From NCBI GenBank assembly GCA_036259355.1, contig DATABY010000005.1:1-38681 (forward strand): a DNA stretch of 38,681 bases, written 5' to 3'. The position numbers and the translations under genes are program-made. Shown in pieces: positions 16,972-25,571 of this stretch. Position 1 is the stretch's first letter; every line of letters starts with the position of its first letter. This DNA comes from JALZDI01 sp036259355 (GTDB taxonomy: Bacteria; Actinomycetota; Actinomycetes; Propionibacteriales; Nocardioidaceae). The notes under the pieces were generated by a model that did no database searches, was not told the origin of the DNA, and saw only the letters and a program-made list of their open reading frames with translations.

Positions 16972-17988
16972 ATGGCTGCGACGACACGACCCGACCCCCT
17001 AGGCCTCGTCGACCGTTACGGTCGCCAGGCCACGGACCTGCGGGTGTCCCTGACCGACCGGTGCAACCTGCGCTGCCAGTACTGCATGCCCGCCGAGGGC
17101 CTGGAGTGGCTGCCGTCCGACGACGTGCTGACCGACGCCGAGGTCGTGCGCCTGATCGACATCGCGGTGACGCACCTGGGCGTCGACGAGGTGCGCTTCA
17201 CCGGCGGTGAGCCGCTGGTGCGACGGGGGCTCGTCGATATCGTGTCCTCGACCACCGCGCTGCGCCCGCGGCCCAGGACCGCCATCACCACGAACGCACT
17301 GGGTCTCGAGCGGGTCGCCGGCGCCCTCGCGTCCGCCGGGCTCGACCGCGTCAACGTCAGCCTCGACACGGTGCGCCGCGACACGTTCGCCGAGATCACC
17401 CGCCGCGACCGGCTGCCCGACGTGCTGGCCGGCCTGGCGGCCGCCGCCCAGCAGGGGCTGGCGCCGGTGAAGATCAACGCCGTGCTGCTGCGCGGCAGCA
17501 ACGACGACCAGGCCCCCGAGCTGCTGCGCTGGGCGATCGACCACGGCTACGAGCTGAGGTTCATCGAGCAGATGCCGCTCGACGCGCAGCACGGCTGGCG
17601 GCGCGACACCATGATCACCGCCGACGAGATCTTCACCCGGCTCGCCGAGCACTTCACGTTGACGCCGGACAGCGAGGAGCGCGGCAGCGCGCCCGCGGAG
17701 CGGTTCCTGGTCGACGGTGGGCCGGCGACGGTCGGGGTCATCGCCTCGGTCACCCGCCCGTTCTGCGGCGACTGCGACCGGGTACGGCTGACCGCCGACG
17801 GGCAGGTGCGCAACTGCCTGTTCGCGCGGGAGGAGTCCGACCTGCGTACGCCGCTGCGGGACGGCGCTGCCGACGAGGAGATCGCGGCCCGGTGGCGCGC
17901 CGCGATGGCGGTCAAGCGGGCCGGCCACGGCATCGACGACCCGAAGTTCGTGCAGCCGACCAGGTCGATGTCCGCCATCGGCGGCTGA
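16972..17988 (+). CDS. moaA: GTP 3',8-cyclase MoaA (molybdenum cofactor synthesis)
   Basis: MoaA is a radical SAM enzyme that starts molybdenum-cofactor synthesis from GTP. The 338-residue protein has the N-terminal 4Fe-4S/SAM motif C31-x3-C35-x2-C38, a second C-terminal cluster site (CGDCDRVRLT followed by RNCLF) and the terminal Gly-Gly (SMSAIGG) needed for activity. No other moa gene is in the window, so moaC and the rest must lie elsewhere. It depends on Fe-S assembly such as the SUF system at the left end. Confidence 0.95.
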   Translation: MAATTRPDPLGLVDRYGRQATDLRVSLTDRCNLRCQYCMPAEGLEWLPSDDVLTDAEVVRLIDIAVTHLGVDEVRFTGGEPLVRRGLVDIVSSTTALRPRPRTAITTNALGLERVAGALASAGLDRVNVSLDTVRRDTFAEITRRDRLPDVLAGLAAAAQQGLAPVKINAVLLRGSNDDQAPELLRWAIDHGYELRFIEQMPLDAQHGWRRDTMITADEIFTRLAEHFTLTPDSEERGSAPAERFLVDGGPATVGVIASVTRPFCGDCDRVRLTADGQVRNCLFAREESDLRTPLRDGAADEEIAARWRAAMAVKRAGHGIDDPKFVQPTRSMSAIGG

Positions 17989-17997
17989 CGCCCGCTG

Positions 17998-19080
17998 GTG
18001 AGCGAGGAGCGCACGACCTTCCGGGTGCCCGAGCGGATGGCTGCTGCGGTACTGACACGGCACGGAGGGCCCGAGGCGCTGGAGGTCCGGCACGACGTAC
18101 CCACCCCCGCGGTCGGTGACTCCGAGGTGCTGGTCGGGGTCTCCGCGGCAGCGATGAACAACACCGATGTGTGGAGCCGGGAGGGCGCGTACGGCACCGC
18201 CGGTGACCCCGACGCCGTCGGTGGCTGGCGCGGTGTGCCGTTGGAGTTCCCGCGGATCCAGGGCGGTGACATCGCGGGAACGATCGTCGCGGTCGGCCGC
18301 GGAATCGACTCCGCCCGGCTCGGGGAGCGGGTCGTGGTCGACTGCGCTCTCTACGACGCTGCGCACGATGCGGCGAACGCGGTGGGTCTGCTGGGAAGCG
18401 AACGCGACGGCGGGTTCGCCCAGTTCGTGGCGGTGGAGGCGACGCGTGCGCACGAGATGGGTGCCAGCCCGCTGTCCGACCAGGAGCTCGCTGCCTTGCC
18501 GATCGCCTACGGGACGGCGATGGGCATGCTCGAACGAGCCCGGCTCCGGGCGGGGGAGCGGATCCTGGTCACCGGCGCGTCCGGTGGCGTCGGGGTGGCG
18601 CTGGTCCAGCTCGCTGCCGCCAGGGGGTGTTCTGTCGCGGCGATCACCAGCGAGGAGAAGCGCGACCAGATGGTGGCCGCCGGCGCCTCCGAGGTCCTTC
18701 TTCGGGATTCGGTCCCTGCCGACGCTCTTGGGCAACCGGTGGACGTGGTCGCCGACGTTGTGGGCGGTCCGACGTTTCCCTTGCTGCTTGACGCTCTGCG
18801 CGAAGGCGGTCGGCTGGTGGTCGCCGGAGCCATCGCGGGTCCGTTGGTCCAGCTCGACGTACGTCGCCTCTATCTGCACAGCCGACGGCTGATCGGCTCG
18901 GCGATGTGGACTCCGGCGCACTTTGCGGCACTCGTCGAGCAGGCACGGAGCGGCTCACTGAGACCGGTGGTCGCCCGGGCGTTTCCCCTGGAGGAGATCG
19001 CTGCGGCTCAACGTGAGTTCGCCCGCAAGCGGTTCGTCGGCAAGTTCGTCCTGGACGTGCCGGCACCCGCCCGAGCGTGA
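17998..19080 (+). CDS. MDR-family NADPH:quinone reductase-like oxidoreductase
   Basis: A zinc-free medium-chain dehydrogenase/reductase of 360 residues: catalytic domain starting AAAVLTRHGGPEALEVR, then the nucleotide fold ILVTGASGGVGVALVQLAAA with the NADPH-type Rossmann motif. The zinc-ligand GHE motif of alcohol dehydrogenases is absent (GGDIAGTIVAVG instead), as in quinone oxidoreductases and enoyl reductases. GTG 17998 lies 9 bases after moaA; an ATG at 18037 is an alternative start. Its second half uses more T- and A-ending codons (CTT, TCT, GTT) than its neighbours, a possible sign of acquisition. Confidence 0.87.
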   Translation: MSEERTTFRVPERMAAAVLTRHGGPEALEVRHDVPTPAVGDSEVLVGVSAAAMNNTDVWSREGAYGTAGDPDAVGGWRGVPLEFPRIQGGDIAGTIVAVGRGIDSARLGERVVVDCALYDAAHDAANAVGLLGSERDGGFAQFVAVEATRAHEMGASPLSDQELAALPIAYGTAMGMLERARLRAGERILVTGASGGVGVALVQLAAARGCSVAAITSEEKRDQMVAAGASEVLLRDSVPADALGQPVDVVADVVGGPTFPLLLDALREGGRLVVAGAIAGPLVQLDVRRLYLHSRRLIGSAMWTPAHFAALVEQARSGSLRPVVARAFPLEEIAAAQREFARKRFVGKFVLDVPAPARA

Positions 19081-19096
19081 GGCTGCGGCGGTGGCG

Positions 19097-20380
19097 TCAG
19101 TAGACGGTGACGTGGACGTGGTCGTAGTGGTTCGCGGTCGCCGAGCCCATGTCCTCCATGGAACGCCAGCCCTCGCTGCCGCGCTCGACCGTCCAGATCT
19201 GTTGCGACCACAGGATCTCGCTGACGCCCAGGCTGCCCGCGTTCGCGCGGACCCAGTCCGCGATCGCGTCGCCGAGGGAGGAGTCGGACACCATGATGTC
19301 GAGGGCCCGGCCCTCCCCGTGCTCGCCGCTGTCGCCCGGGCGCAGGCCGCCGTAGGAGCCGACCTCGGGGAACTGCGCGCAGACCGCCCGGTGCACGGCG
19401 ACCGCGTTGGCGCTCAGGCCGTCCTCCACATCGGACCCGGAGGGACACGGAGCGGCCGAGAGCCCGGTGGTGGTGTCCGCGGGCTCGGGCTCGGGTGTGG
19501 GCGGCTCCTTGGTGCCGTGCACCTCGACCCGGTCGACCGGCGTGGTCCGCACGGTGCTGCCGACCCGCTTGCGGCTGCGCTGCTCTCCGTCGGCCAGCAC
19601 GACCTTGTAGGTGTCGACGCGAAGGCCGTCGCGGCCGGGGCGCCGAACCCTCTCCCGGCCCTCCAGCATGCTGTCGTCGTAGGTGACGACGGTCTCGTTG
19701 GGAACCTCGACCTCGACCTTGCGGGTCTGCTGCTCGATGCGCACGACGTGGACACGCGACCCGTCGTCGATCGGCGACGTGGTGCGGGGGCGGACCTCGT
19801 CGTCCTTGTCGACGCCGACCTTCAGGTCCTGCAGCGCCTGCCCGACGGTTACGGCCGTGGTGACCTTCCTGGCCTTCCTGCCGCCCGCGACGAGCGTGAT
19901 GCGCTTCTCCGTCCGGACGGTCAGGTCCAGGCCCGCACGCCCGATCGGGGCGCTGCGGCTGGCGGAGAGGTCGGCGTCGCTGAACCGGAGCCCGAGCTGG
20001 TCGAGCGCGCTGTCGACGCTGGTGGCGGTCACCCAGTAGGTCTGCCCGTCGCCATCCACGGTGAGGTCGAGCGGGCGGCCGAACCGGACCGCGATGCGGG
20101 TGCCGTCGTCGACCGTGCTGTCGGGCGACGGTGCCACCGCGTCGTGCCGCCCGGTCTCGATGCCCTGCGCGGCCAGGACGTCGGCGACCGTCGCGGCACG
20201 GGTGACCACCTGCTGGGCCCGGCCGTCGACCGACAGCGTCACGGTCTTGTTCCCTGCCGAGTAGGCGACGGCTCCGCCGACGACCCCGACGAGGACGAGG
20301 GCGGTCGCGGCGACGAGGGCGATTCGCTTGCGCACAAAGCTCCTGGGTCGACTTGCCTTGCTGACCGGTTCCCCGGCCAA
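19097..20380 (-). CDS. Secreted DUF348/G5-domain protein with non-Rpf C-terminal domain
   Basis: One N-terminal signal-anchor (RIALVAATALVLVGVVGGAV) is followed by three DUF348 repeats (about residues 45-85, 100-145 and 155-200), a G5 domain (205-285) and a linker rich in Pro, Glu and Thr. This is the layout of Rpf resuscitation factors, but the lytic transglycosylase domain is replaced by a C-terminal domain (about 320-427) with SYGGLRPGDSGEHGEGRALD and DHVHVTVY, like the ARB_07466/M15-type fold. The start may be TTG 20380 or GTG 20335; the latter keeps the whole anchor. It probably acts at the cell wall. Confidence 0.85.
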   Translation of the reverse strand: MAGEPVSKASRPRSFVRKRIALVAATALVLVGVVGGAVAYSAGNKTVTLSVDGRAQQVVTRAATVADVLAAQGIETGRHDAVAPSPDSTVDDGTRIAVRFGRPLDLTVDGDGQTYWVTATSVDSALDQLGLRFSDADLSASRSAPIGRAGLDLTVRTEKRITLVAGGRKARKVTTAVTVGQALQDLKVGVDKDDEVRPRTTSPIDDGSRVHVVRIEQQTRKVEVEVPNETVVTYDDSMLEGRERVRRPGRDGLRVDTYKVVLADGEQRSRKRVGSTVRTTPVDRVEVHGTKEPPTPEPEPADTTTGLSAAPCPSGSDVEDGLSANAVAVHRAVCAQFPEVGSYGGLRPGDSGEHGEGRALDIMVSDSSLGDAIADWVRANAGSLGVSEILWSQQIWTVERGSEGWRSMEDMGSATANHYDHVHVTVY

Positions 20381-20390
20381 CAGGCCCCGG

Positions 20391-20396
20391 ACCCTA
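20391..20396 (-). promoter_or_regulatory. -10 box TAGGGT before the DUF348/G5 gene
   Basis: TAGGGT on the minus strand ends 10 bases before TTG 20380 and 55 bases before GTG 20335. A transcript starting near 20384 would have almost no leader for the TTG or a 50-base leader for the GTG. No strong ribosome-binding site is seen for either. Confidence 0.4.
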
Positions 20397-20517
20397 ACGG
20401 CGGGTGCCCGCCCACCTCAAACGCGCGGGTCGGCGTGGCGGCGAGCCCCGGCACGCCGAAACGCCCTAATGCGGACAAAACATCGCCGAGGGTCGCCATG
20501 CCGCAGTGTGTCCTCCG

Positions 20518-22857
20518 CTACGGACAGGGGACTCGCATGCGGGTGGCGCCCGCACCCACCGACACCGTCTGCGCGCCGCCCGGAAGGTTGTCGAGCCGCA
20601 CGGTCGCCGGCCCGTCGGAGTCCACCCGCACCTTGCCGCACTCGAGCCCGGCGCGACGCATGTCCACAGCGGTCCGCGCCACGTTGCGCAGGTCGAGGGT
20701 CAGCAGCGGCCGTGGACCGGGCCGTTCGCCGAGCCTCCACCGCAGCGTCGACACGGCAGCGACGAGCGGGTCGACGACCGGTGTCGGCCCGGTGCGTGCG
20801 ACGGTGTGCTCGCGGTCCGGACGCCCGAACGAGCGGGCCCTGATCTCCGCCAGCGCGCCGGGGGCGCGGTCACGGGCGCGCACGCCCTTGACCCAGTAGG
20901 CGCCGGTTGCCCGTAGCCCCATCGCCGGCCGATCCAGGTTCGGGTACCAGGAGAAGTCCACCCGGCCGGGGTTGCGCGGCGCACGCGGGCGCCGCAGGCC
21001 CTCGATCACCGCGTCGAAGCGGTCCTGACCGGCGAACGCCGCGTGGTCCTCGGCGGGGTAGCGCACGAACCGGTAGCGCAGCCCCTGCTGGTCGAAGCGC
21101 TGCACGTGCTCCTCCACGGCGACGAACGGCACCAGCTGGTCGAGCGTGCCGTGACCGATCCGGTACGGCAGCCAGCGGGCGTTGCCGACCAGGGCGCCGG
21201 TGGCGCCGTCCTCGTTGCAGCGCTCGTGGGCGTACGTCGGGGCGCCGTCGGCGGAGCGGGCCCCGCTGCCGCAGGCGGGGGGACCGGCCAGCGACACGGC
21301 GGCCGCGTACAGGTCGGGATGCTGCAGCCCCAGCTTGTAGGCGGCGTAGCCGCCCATCGAGTAGCCGCTGATCACGGTCTGCCGCGGCGGCAGGACGAAG
21401 ACCTCGGCGAGCTCGCGCCACACATGCCAGTAGTCGGCCTCGGCCTCGTCGAAGTACCAGCCGTCGGGCCCGCGGCCCAGCGTGGTGGCGCAGACCGAGT
21501 TCCGCCGCTCGCAGAGCCGGCGCAGCAGCGCGGGGTTGAGGCCGCCGTACTGGTTGTGGTTGAGCCCCAGCGAGTGCAGCACCCACGTCAGCGGCATCGG
21601 CTCGCCGGCCGGCACGTCGTGGGGCACGTAGAGGGCGTAGGGCTGGATCCGGCCGAGGAAGTTGGGGCGCAGGTCGCCGGCGGGGCTGTCGTCTCCGGTC
21701 ACGCCGTGTCCGAGTGCGAGGTCGGTGACGTACCAGCGGTTGCTGTAGCCGCGCGGGCGCGGCTCGCGGGTGCCGGCTCGGGCCCGCAGCCGCGACCAGT
21801 CGACGGTCCGGGAGAACGCGCTGACGTCACCGGCGAACAGCTTGTCGGCCTGGTGGTCGTCCATCCAGAAGTTGCCGGTGACCACCCGTCCCGCCCCGTC
21901 GGCGCCCCACCGGTCGAACGGCGGGGTCGTCGCCGCGAGCTCCTGGAACAGCGCGACCAGCGCGTCGGTCATGCCGTCGGTGAAGACCGGCGGCTCCTGT
22001 CGCACGCCGCGGAACGTGACGTTGTAGACCCGCGTCGTCCCTGGCGCCGAGGGGACTCCGGGGGAGGTGTGTGGCGCGGCGAAGCCCCGGCCCTGCGCGT
22101 CGGCGAGCCCGGCCGCCATGCGCACGGTCCAGCGGCCGGCGACCGGCAGCAGGTCACGGGGCACGCGGACGACGAACGACTGCGCAGCGCGGTCGACACT
22201 GAGCCGTCCGCCGGAGGCGACGACGTCGACCCATCCGCCGCCGGCCAGGTCGACCAGCCAGGCGCCGCGGCTCGACACCACCAGCCCGGTGTCGATGCCG
22301 GGCGAGGTGACGGCGGCACCGGCCGGCCACTGCGCGACGCCGGTGGCGGCGTCCGCGTCGCGGTCGAAGGTCCAGGCCGCGATCGGGACGTCGGGGTCGG
22401 CGAGGGTCGTCCAGTCGACGCGCCAGTACGACGCTGCGTCGTCCACGCCCACGGCGGTACGGAAGACGTCGGCGCCGTTGCCGTGCGCCGGCCCGTCTGG
22501 ATACGTGTACACGCCCTGCGGCGGGATGAACCCCACCCGCGGCCGGCTGATGCCCGCCAGGCTCGCAGGGCCGTGGTCGTCGTACAGGAAGTCGGTCCAG
22601 TAGGAGGCGCCCCCGTGCAGCCGGCCGGTGCCCGACGTCCGCGGGAAGTGCGTGTCGGAGAAGGGCCACCCGTCCGCGCCGGGCAGCGGGGGCTCGGCGG
22701 CTCGTGCCGCGGGCGGCGCCCCGTCCGGGAGGTCGGCCGGAGCGCCGGCCGTCTCGGCGCCGCGGGCGGTGTCGTCGAGGGCGGCGAGCACCGCCCCGAC
22801 GAGCAGGGCGGCGGTGAAGACCATGCCGGCGTGCGCGGCGGTACGGGCTCGGCTCAT
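20518..22857 (-). CDS. Large secreted alpha/beta hydrolase (prolyl-oligopeptidase/esterase-like)
   Basis: The 779-residue protein starts with a signal-like segment (AGMVFTAALLVGAVLAALDD). An N-terminal beta-rich region of about 340 residues precedes an alpha/beta hydrolase core with the serine elbow GYSMGGYAAYKLG, an aspartate in GTLDQLVPF and the histidine in PAEDHAAFAG, so the triad appears complete. A C-terminal beta domain of about 130 residues follows. It is probably an extracellular esterase or peptidase; substrate is unknown. ATG 22857 is preceded by AGGA. Confidence 0.85.
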   Translation of the reverse strand: MSRARTAAHAGMVFTAALLVGAVLAALDDTARGAETAGAPADLPDGAPPAARAAEPPLPGADGWPFSDTHFPRTSGTGRLHGGASYWTDFLYDDHGPASLAGISRPRVGFIPPQGVYTYPDGPAHGNGADVFRTAVGVDDAASYWRVDWTTLADPDVPIAAWTFDRDADAATGVAQWPAGAAVTSPGIDTGLVVSSRGAWLVDLAGGGWVDVVASGGRLSVDRAAQSFVVRVPRDLLPVAGRWTVRMAAGLADAQGRGFAAPHTSPGVPSAPGTTRVYNVTFRGVRQEPPVFTDGMTDALVALFQELAATTPPFDRWGADGAGRVVTGNFWMDDHQADKLFAGDVSAFSRTVDWSRLRARAGTREPRPRGYSNRWYVTDLALGHGVTGDDSPAGDLRPNFLGRIQPYALYVPHDVPAGEPMPLTWVLHSLGLNHNQYGGLNPALLRRLCERRNSVCATTLGRGPDGWYFDEAEADYWHVWRELAEVFVLPPRQTVISGYSMGGYAAYKLGLQHPDLYAAAVSLAGPPACGSGARSADGAPTYAHERCNEDGATGALVGNARWLPYRIGHGTLDQLVPFVAVEEHVQRFDQQGLRYRFVRYPAEDHAAFAGQDRFDAVIEGLRRPRAPRNPGRVDFSWYPNLDRPAMGLRATGAYWVKGVRARDRAPGALAEIRARSFGRPDREHTVARTGPTPVVDPLVAAVSTLRWRLGERPGPRPLLTLDLRNVARTAVDMRRAGLECGKVRVDSDGPATVRLDNLPGGAQTVSVGAGATRMRVPCP

Positions 22858-22898
22858 GTCCTGTGGAACGTGCGCCGGTGCCGGAGGTTACGTTCGGG

Positions 22899-23120
22899 CT
22901 ACGGCTCGTCGGCGGCGAACGGCTCGGTCTCGCGCAGGAACCCCCGCGCCGACAGGAAGCCGCCGAGGTGGTCGCGGTGCTCGCCGCAGGCCAGCCACGT
23001 CTTGCGGCGGTCGGCCGGGTGGATCTTCGGGTTGTTCCACCGCAGCGCCCAGGCTGCGGGCTGGCGGCACCCCTTGGCCGAGCACTGCTCGGCGTCGGGG
23101 GAATGCGACGGCTGCGTCAT
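22899..23120 (-). CDS. Small conserved Cys/His protein, function unknown
   Basis: This 73-residue protein carries C-x4-C (CSAKGC), the WNNPKIHPADRRKTWLAC segment and a nearby CGEH, which together look like a small zinc site. I recognise the pattern from short actinobacterial proteins that databases sometimes mislabel as acetone carboxylase; that label has no support here. The ATG at 23120 is chosen for AGGAG 10 bases upstream. The upstream in-frame extension is Pro/Arg-rich and overlaps two hairpins, so it is unlikely to be translated. Confidence 0.75.
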   Translation of the reverse strand: MTQPSHSPDAEQCSAKGCRQPAAWALRWNNPKIHPADRRKTWLACGEHRDHLGGFLSARGFLRETEPFAADEP

Positions 23121-23168
23121 CGGGCGGGCTCCTGCGCCCGGGCGGCGGCCGCACGTGCGGAAGCCGGA

Positions 23169-23236
23169 CGGCTGCGGGGGGCACAGCCGCCCGGCTCCAC
23201 TGTGTTCGGTGCTCTCCGGGGGGAGAGGGAGCACCG
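23169..23236. other. Two hairpins in the leader of the small Cys/His gene
   Basis: CGGCTG (23169-23174) pairs with CAGCCG (23184-23189), and CGGTGCTC (23207-23214) pairs with GAGCACCG (23229-23236). Both lie in the 186-base gap between the DUF3099 gene and the small Cys/His gene. Neither is followed by a T-run on either strand. They could be a factor-independent terminator or a leader structure. Confidence 0.4.
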
Positions 23237-23306
23237 GCCGCCTCGGGGTCGCACGCGAGTGGTGGGAGAAACCCCGAGGCCTTGTGCACGCAAAGTCATC
23301 ATAGCA

Positions 23307-23672
23307 TCACGCTTGGTCATTGCCCAGGGGGTTCTGGTCGGATTTCGACTGGTCTGTCGGCGGGTGGGGCGGTGGGGGCTCGAGCATCAGCCGTCGGTCG
23401 TCGACGAACGGCTCGGGCACGTCCCGGTCCACCTCGCCGCTGGCGTTCGCCACCACCACGGCGATGTAGGGCAGCAGCACCGCCCCCGCGATGAACGCCC
23501 AGCGCAGTGCCCCGTCGGTCGCCACCGCCAGCACGAAGCAGGCGGTGCGCACCCCCATCGAGATCAGGTACCGGGTCTGCCGGCCACGGACCCGCTCGGA
23601 GTGGCTGCTGTGTGCGGAGGTGATGCGCACCGACTCGGCGTGCGCCGCCGCGGTCCTGCCGGTCCGGTCCAT
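23307..23672 (-). CDS. DUF3099 membrane protein
   Basis: The 121-residue protein has an N-terminal Thr/Ser-rich cytoplasmic stretch (SVRITSAHSSHSERVRGRQ), two adjacent transmembrane helices (MGVRTACFVLAVAT and WAFIAGAVLLPYIAVVVANA) and a Pro-rich acidic tail. This is the DUF3099 layout known from actinobacteria; the function is not known. ATG 23672 is preceded by GGAGGAGGA, a strong ribosome-binding site. It is divergent from the dodecin gene. Confidence 0.82.
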   Translation of the reverse strand: MDRTGRTAAAHAESVRITSAHSSHSERVRGRQTRYLISMGVRTACFVLAVATDGALRWAFIAGAVLLPYIAVVVANASGEVDRDVPEPFVDDRRLMLEPPPPHPPTDQSKSDQNPLGNDQA

Positions 23673-23767
23673 CGGTCCTCCTCCTCCACCTGCCCACCGT
23701 ACGCCGGGCACACGGCATGATGACCCGGGAGGACCACCAGAGATGCAGTCGAGACGAAGGAGCAGCC

Positions 23768-23983
23768 ATGTCCAGCCGCACCTACCGGGTCACCGAGATC
23801 GTCGGCACGTCGCCCGAGGGCATCGACCAGGCCGTCAGGAACGGCGTCGGCCGGGCCGCGAGTACGCTCCGCCACGTCGACTGGTTCGAGGTCACGCAGG
23901 TGCGCGGGCACGTCGTCGACGGCGAGGTCGAGCACTTCCAGGTGACGATGAAGCTGGGGTTCCGACTCGAGGACGACGAGTGA
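23768..23983 (+). CDS. Dodecin, flavin-binding storage protein
   Basis: Dodecins are small dodecameric proteins that hold flavins (or CoA) and buffer free FMN. The 71 residues match the family: EIVGTSPEGIDQAVRNGVG, then HVDWFEV with the flavin-stacking tryptophan W39, and VEHFQVTMKLGFRLE with Q58 as the likely flavin contact. GAAGGAG lies 5 bases before ATG 23768. Several flavin enzymes are encoded in the same window (nitronate monooxygenase, luciferase-like pair), but no direct link is shown. Confidence 0.94.
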   Translation: MSSRTYRVTEIVGTSPEGIDQAVRNGVGRAASTLRHVDWFEVTQVRGHVVDGEVEHFQVTMKLGFRLEDDE

Positions 23984-24073
23984 CATTTCGGCGTACCGAG
24001 CGGTAGCCGGTAGCGTCCCAACGGCAATGCGTGCGCAGGCCGGACCGGCAGGCCGAGGCTTCGAGGGAGGCTC

Positions 24074-24781
24074 ATGGTGGGCAGATCGGTGCTCGTGACC
24101 GGAGGAAACCGCGGCATCGGCCGGGCGATCGCGCAGGCGTTCGCCGAGGCCGGCGACTCAGTCGCCGTCACCTACCGCAGCGGTGAGCCGCCGGAGGGCT
24201 TCTGCGCCGTGCGCTGCGACGTGACCGACCCCGACTCGGTCGACGCGGCCTTCGCGCAGGTCGAGGAGCAGCAGGGTCCGGTGGAGGTGCTGGTCGCCAA
24301 CGCCGGCATCACCCGCGACACGCTGCTGCTGCGGATGTCCGAGGACGACTGGGAGAGCGTGCTGGCCACCAACCTCACCGGCTCGTTCCGGGTCGCGAAG
24401 CGGGCGGCGAAGGGCATGCTCCGGCTGCGCCGCGGCCGGGTCGTGTTCATCTCCTCCGTGGTCGGCCTGCTCGGCTCCGCCGGCCAGGTCAACTACGCCG
24501 CCAGCAAGGCCGGACTGGTCGGCATGGCCCGCTCGCTGGCGCGCGAGCTGGGCAGTCGCGGCATCACCGCGAACGTGGTCGCGCCCGGCTTCGTGGAGAC
24601 CGAGATGACCGCGGAGCTCCCCGAGGAGAAGCGCAAGGAGTACCTCGGCTCGATCCCGCTGCAGCGCTACACCACCAGCGAGGAGGTCGCCGCGGTGGTC
24701 CGCTGGGTCGCGGGCGACGAGGCGGGGTACATCACCGGAGCGGTGATTCCGGTGGACGGCGGACTGGGCATGGGTCACTGA
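24074..24781 (+). CDS. fabG: 3-oxoacyl-ACP reductase FabG (MabA-like)
   Basis: FabG reduces 3-oxoacyl-ACP with NADPH in type II fatty-acid synthesis. The 235-residue SDR shows TGGNRGIG for cofactor binding, NAG, and the catalytic Ser and Y-x3-K in SSVVGLLGSAGQVNYAASKA. It is followed 13 bases later by a FabI/InhA homologue, the fabG1-inhA order known from mycobacteria and relatives, which supports the assignment over the many other SDRs. ATG 24074 is preceded by GAGGGAGG. TAGCGT at 24011-24016 may be its -10 box. Confidence 0.93.
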   Translation: MVGRSVLVTGGNRGIGRAIAQAFAEAGDSVAVTYRSGEPPEGFCAVRCDVTDPDSVDAAFAQVEEQQGPVEVLVANAGITRDTLLLRMSEDDWESVLATNLTGSFRVAKRAAKGMLRLRRGRVVFISSVVGLLGSAGQVNYAASKAGLVGMARSLARELGSRGITANVVAPGFVETEMTAELPEEKRKEYLGSIPLQRYTTSEEVAAVVRWVAGDEAGYITGAVIPVDGGLGMGH

Positions 24782-24794
24782 GAGAGGAACGCAC

Positions 24795-25565
24795 ATGGGC
24801 ATCCTGGACGGCAAGCGCATCCTCGTCGCCGGCGTCACGACCGACGCCTCGATCGGCTTCAAGGTCGCCCGCGTGGCGCAGGAGCAGGGCGCGACCGTGG
24901 TGATCTCCAACTTCGGCCGGGCCCTCGGCATCACCCGGCGGATCGCCGGGCGGCTGCCGCAGGAGGCGGGCGTGGTCGAGCTCGACGTCACCGACGAGGA
25001 GCACCTGGCCGCGCTGCCGGACCGGCTCGCCGAGCACGTCGACGGTCTTGACGGGGTGGTGCACTCGATCGCCTACGGCAACCCCGAGACCATGCTCGGT
25101 GGCAAGTTCCTCACCGCGCCGTGGTCCGACGTCGGGCAGGCGGTGCAGGTGTCGGCGTACTCGCTGATGTCGCTGTCGACCGCGTGCCAGCCGATGATGA
25201 AGCAGGGCGGGTCGATCGTCGGGATGACCTTCGACGCGAGCGTCGCCTGGCCGGCGTACGACTGGATGGGGGTGGCCAAGGCCGGGCTGGAGTCGTGTGC
25301 CCGCTACCTCGCCCGCGACCTCGGCCCGCAGGGTGTCCGGGTCAACCTGGTCTCCGCCGGACCGCTGCGCACGCTGGCCGCCAAGGCCATCCCGGGCTTC
25401 GAGGGCCTCGAGGAGATGTGGGACGAGCGGTCCCCGCTCGGCTGGGACCAGCAGGACACCGAGCCGACCGCACGCTCGGTCGTCGCGCTGCTCAGCGACT
25501 TCTTCCCCGCCACGACCGGCGAGATCGTGCACTTCGACGGCGGGTACCACGCGATGGGGGCCTGA
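24795..25565 (+). CDS. fabI: Enoyl-ACP reductase FabI (InhA-like)
   Basis: FabI completes each elongation cycle by reducing the enoyl-ACP double bond with NADH. The 256 residues begin GILDGKRILVAGVTTDASIG, the altered glycine motif of FabI/InhA, and carry the Y-x6-K pair in PAYDWMGVAKAGLES rather than the usual SDR Y-x3-K. This class includes the targets of triclosan and isoniazid; nothing here shows resistance changes. GAGAGAGGAA precedes ATG 24795. It lies between fabG and a nitronate monooxygenase in one operon. Confidence 0.95.
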   Translation: MGILDGKRILVAGVTTDASIGFKVARVAQEQGATVVISNFGRALGITRRIAGRLPQEAGVVELDVTDEEHLAALPDRLAEHVDGLDGVVHSIAYGNPETMLGGKFLTAPWSDVGQAVQVSAYSLMSLSTACQPMMKQGGSIVGMTFDASVAWPAYDWMGVAKAGLESCARYLARDLGPQGVRVNLVSAGPLRTLAAKAIPGFEGLEEMWDERSPLGWDQQDTEPTARSVVALLSDFFPATTGEIVHFDGGYHAMGA

Positions 25566-25571
25566 CCCCGC

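Noticed and set aside
24027..24098. Possible 23-codon leader peptide overlapping the fabG start
   Set aside because: An ATG lies 10 bases after TAGCGT, but there is no ribosome site or regulatory residue pattern, and the 10-base distance is outside the leaderless spacing.
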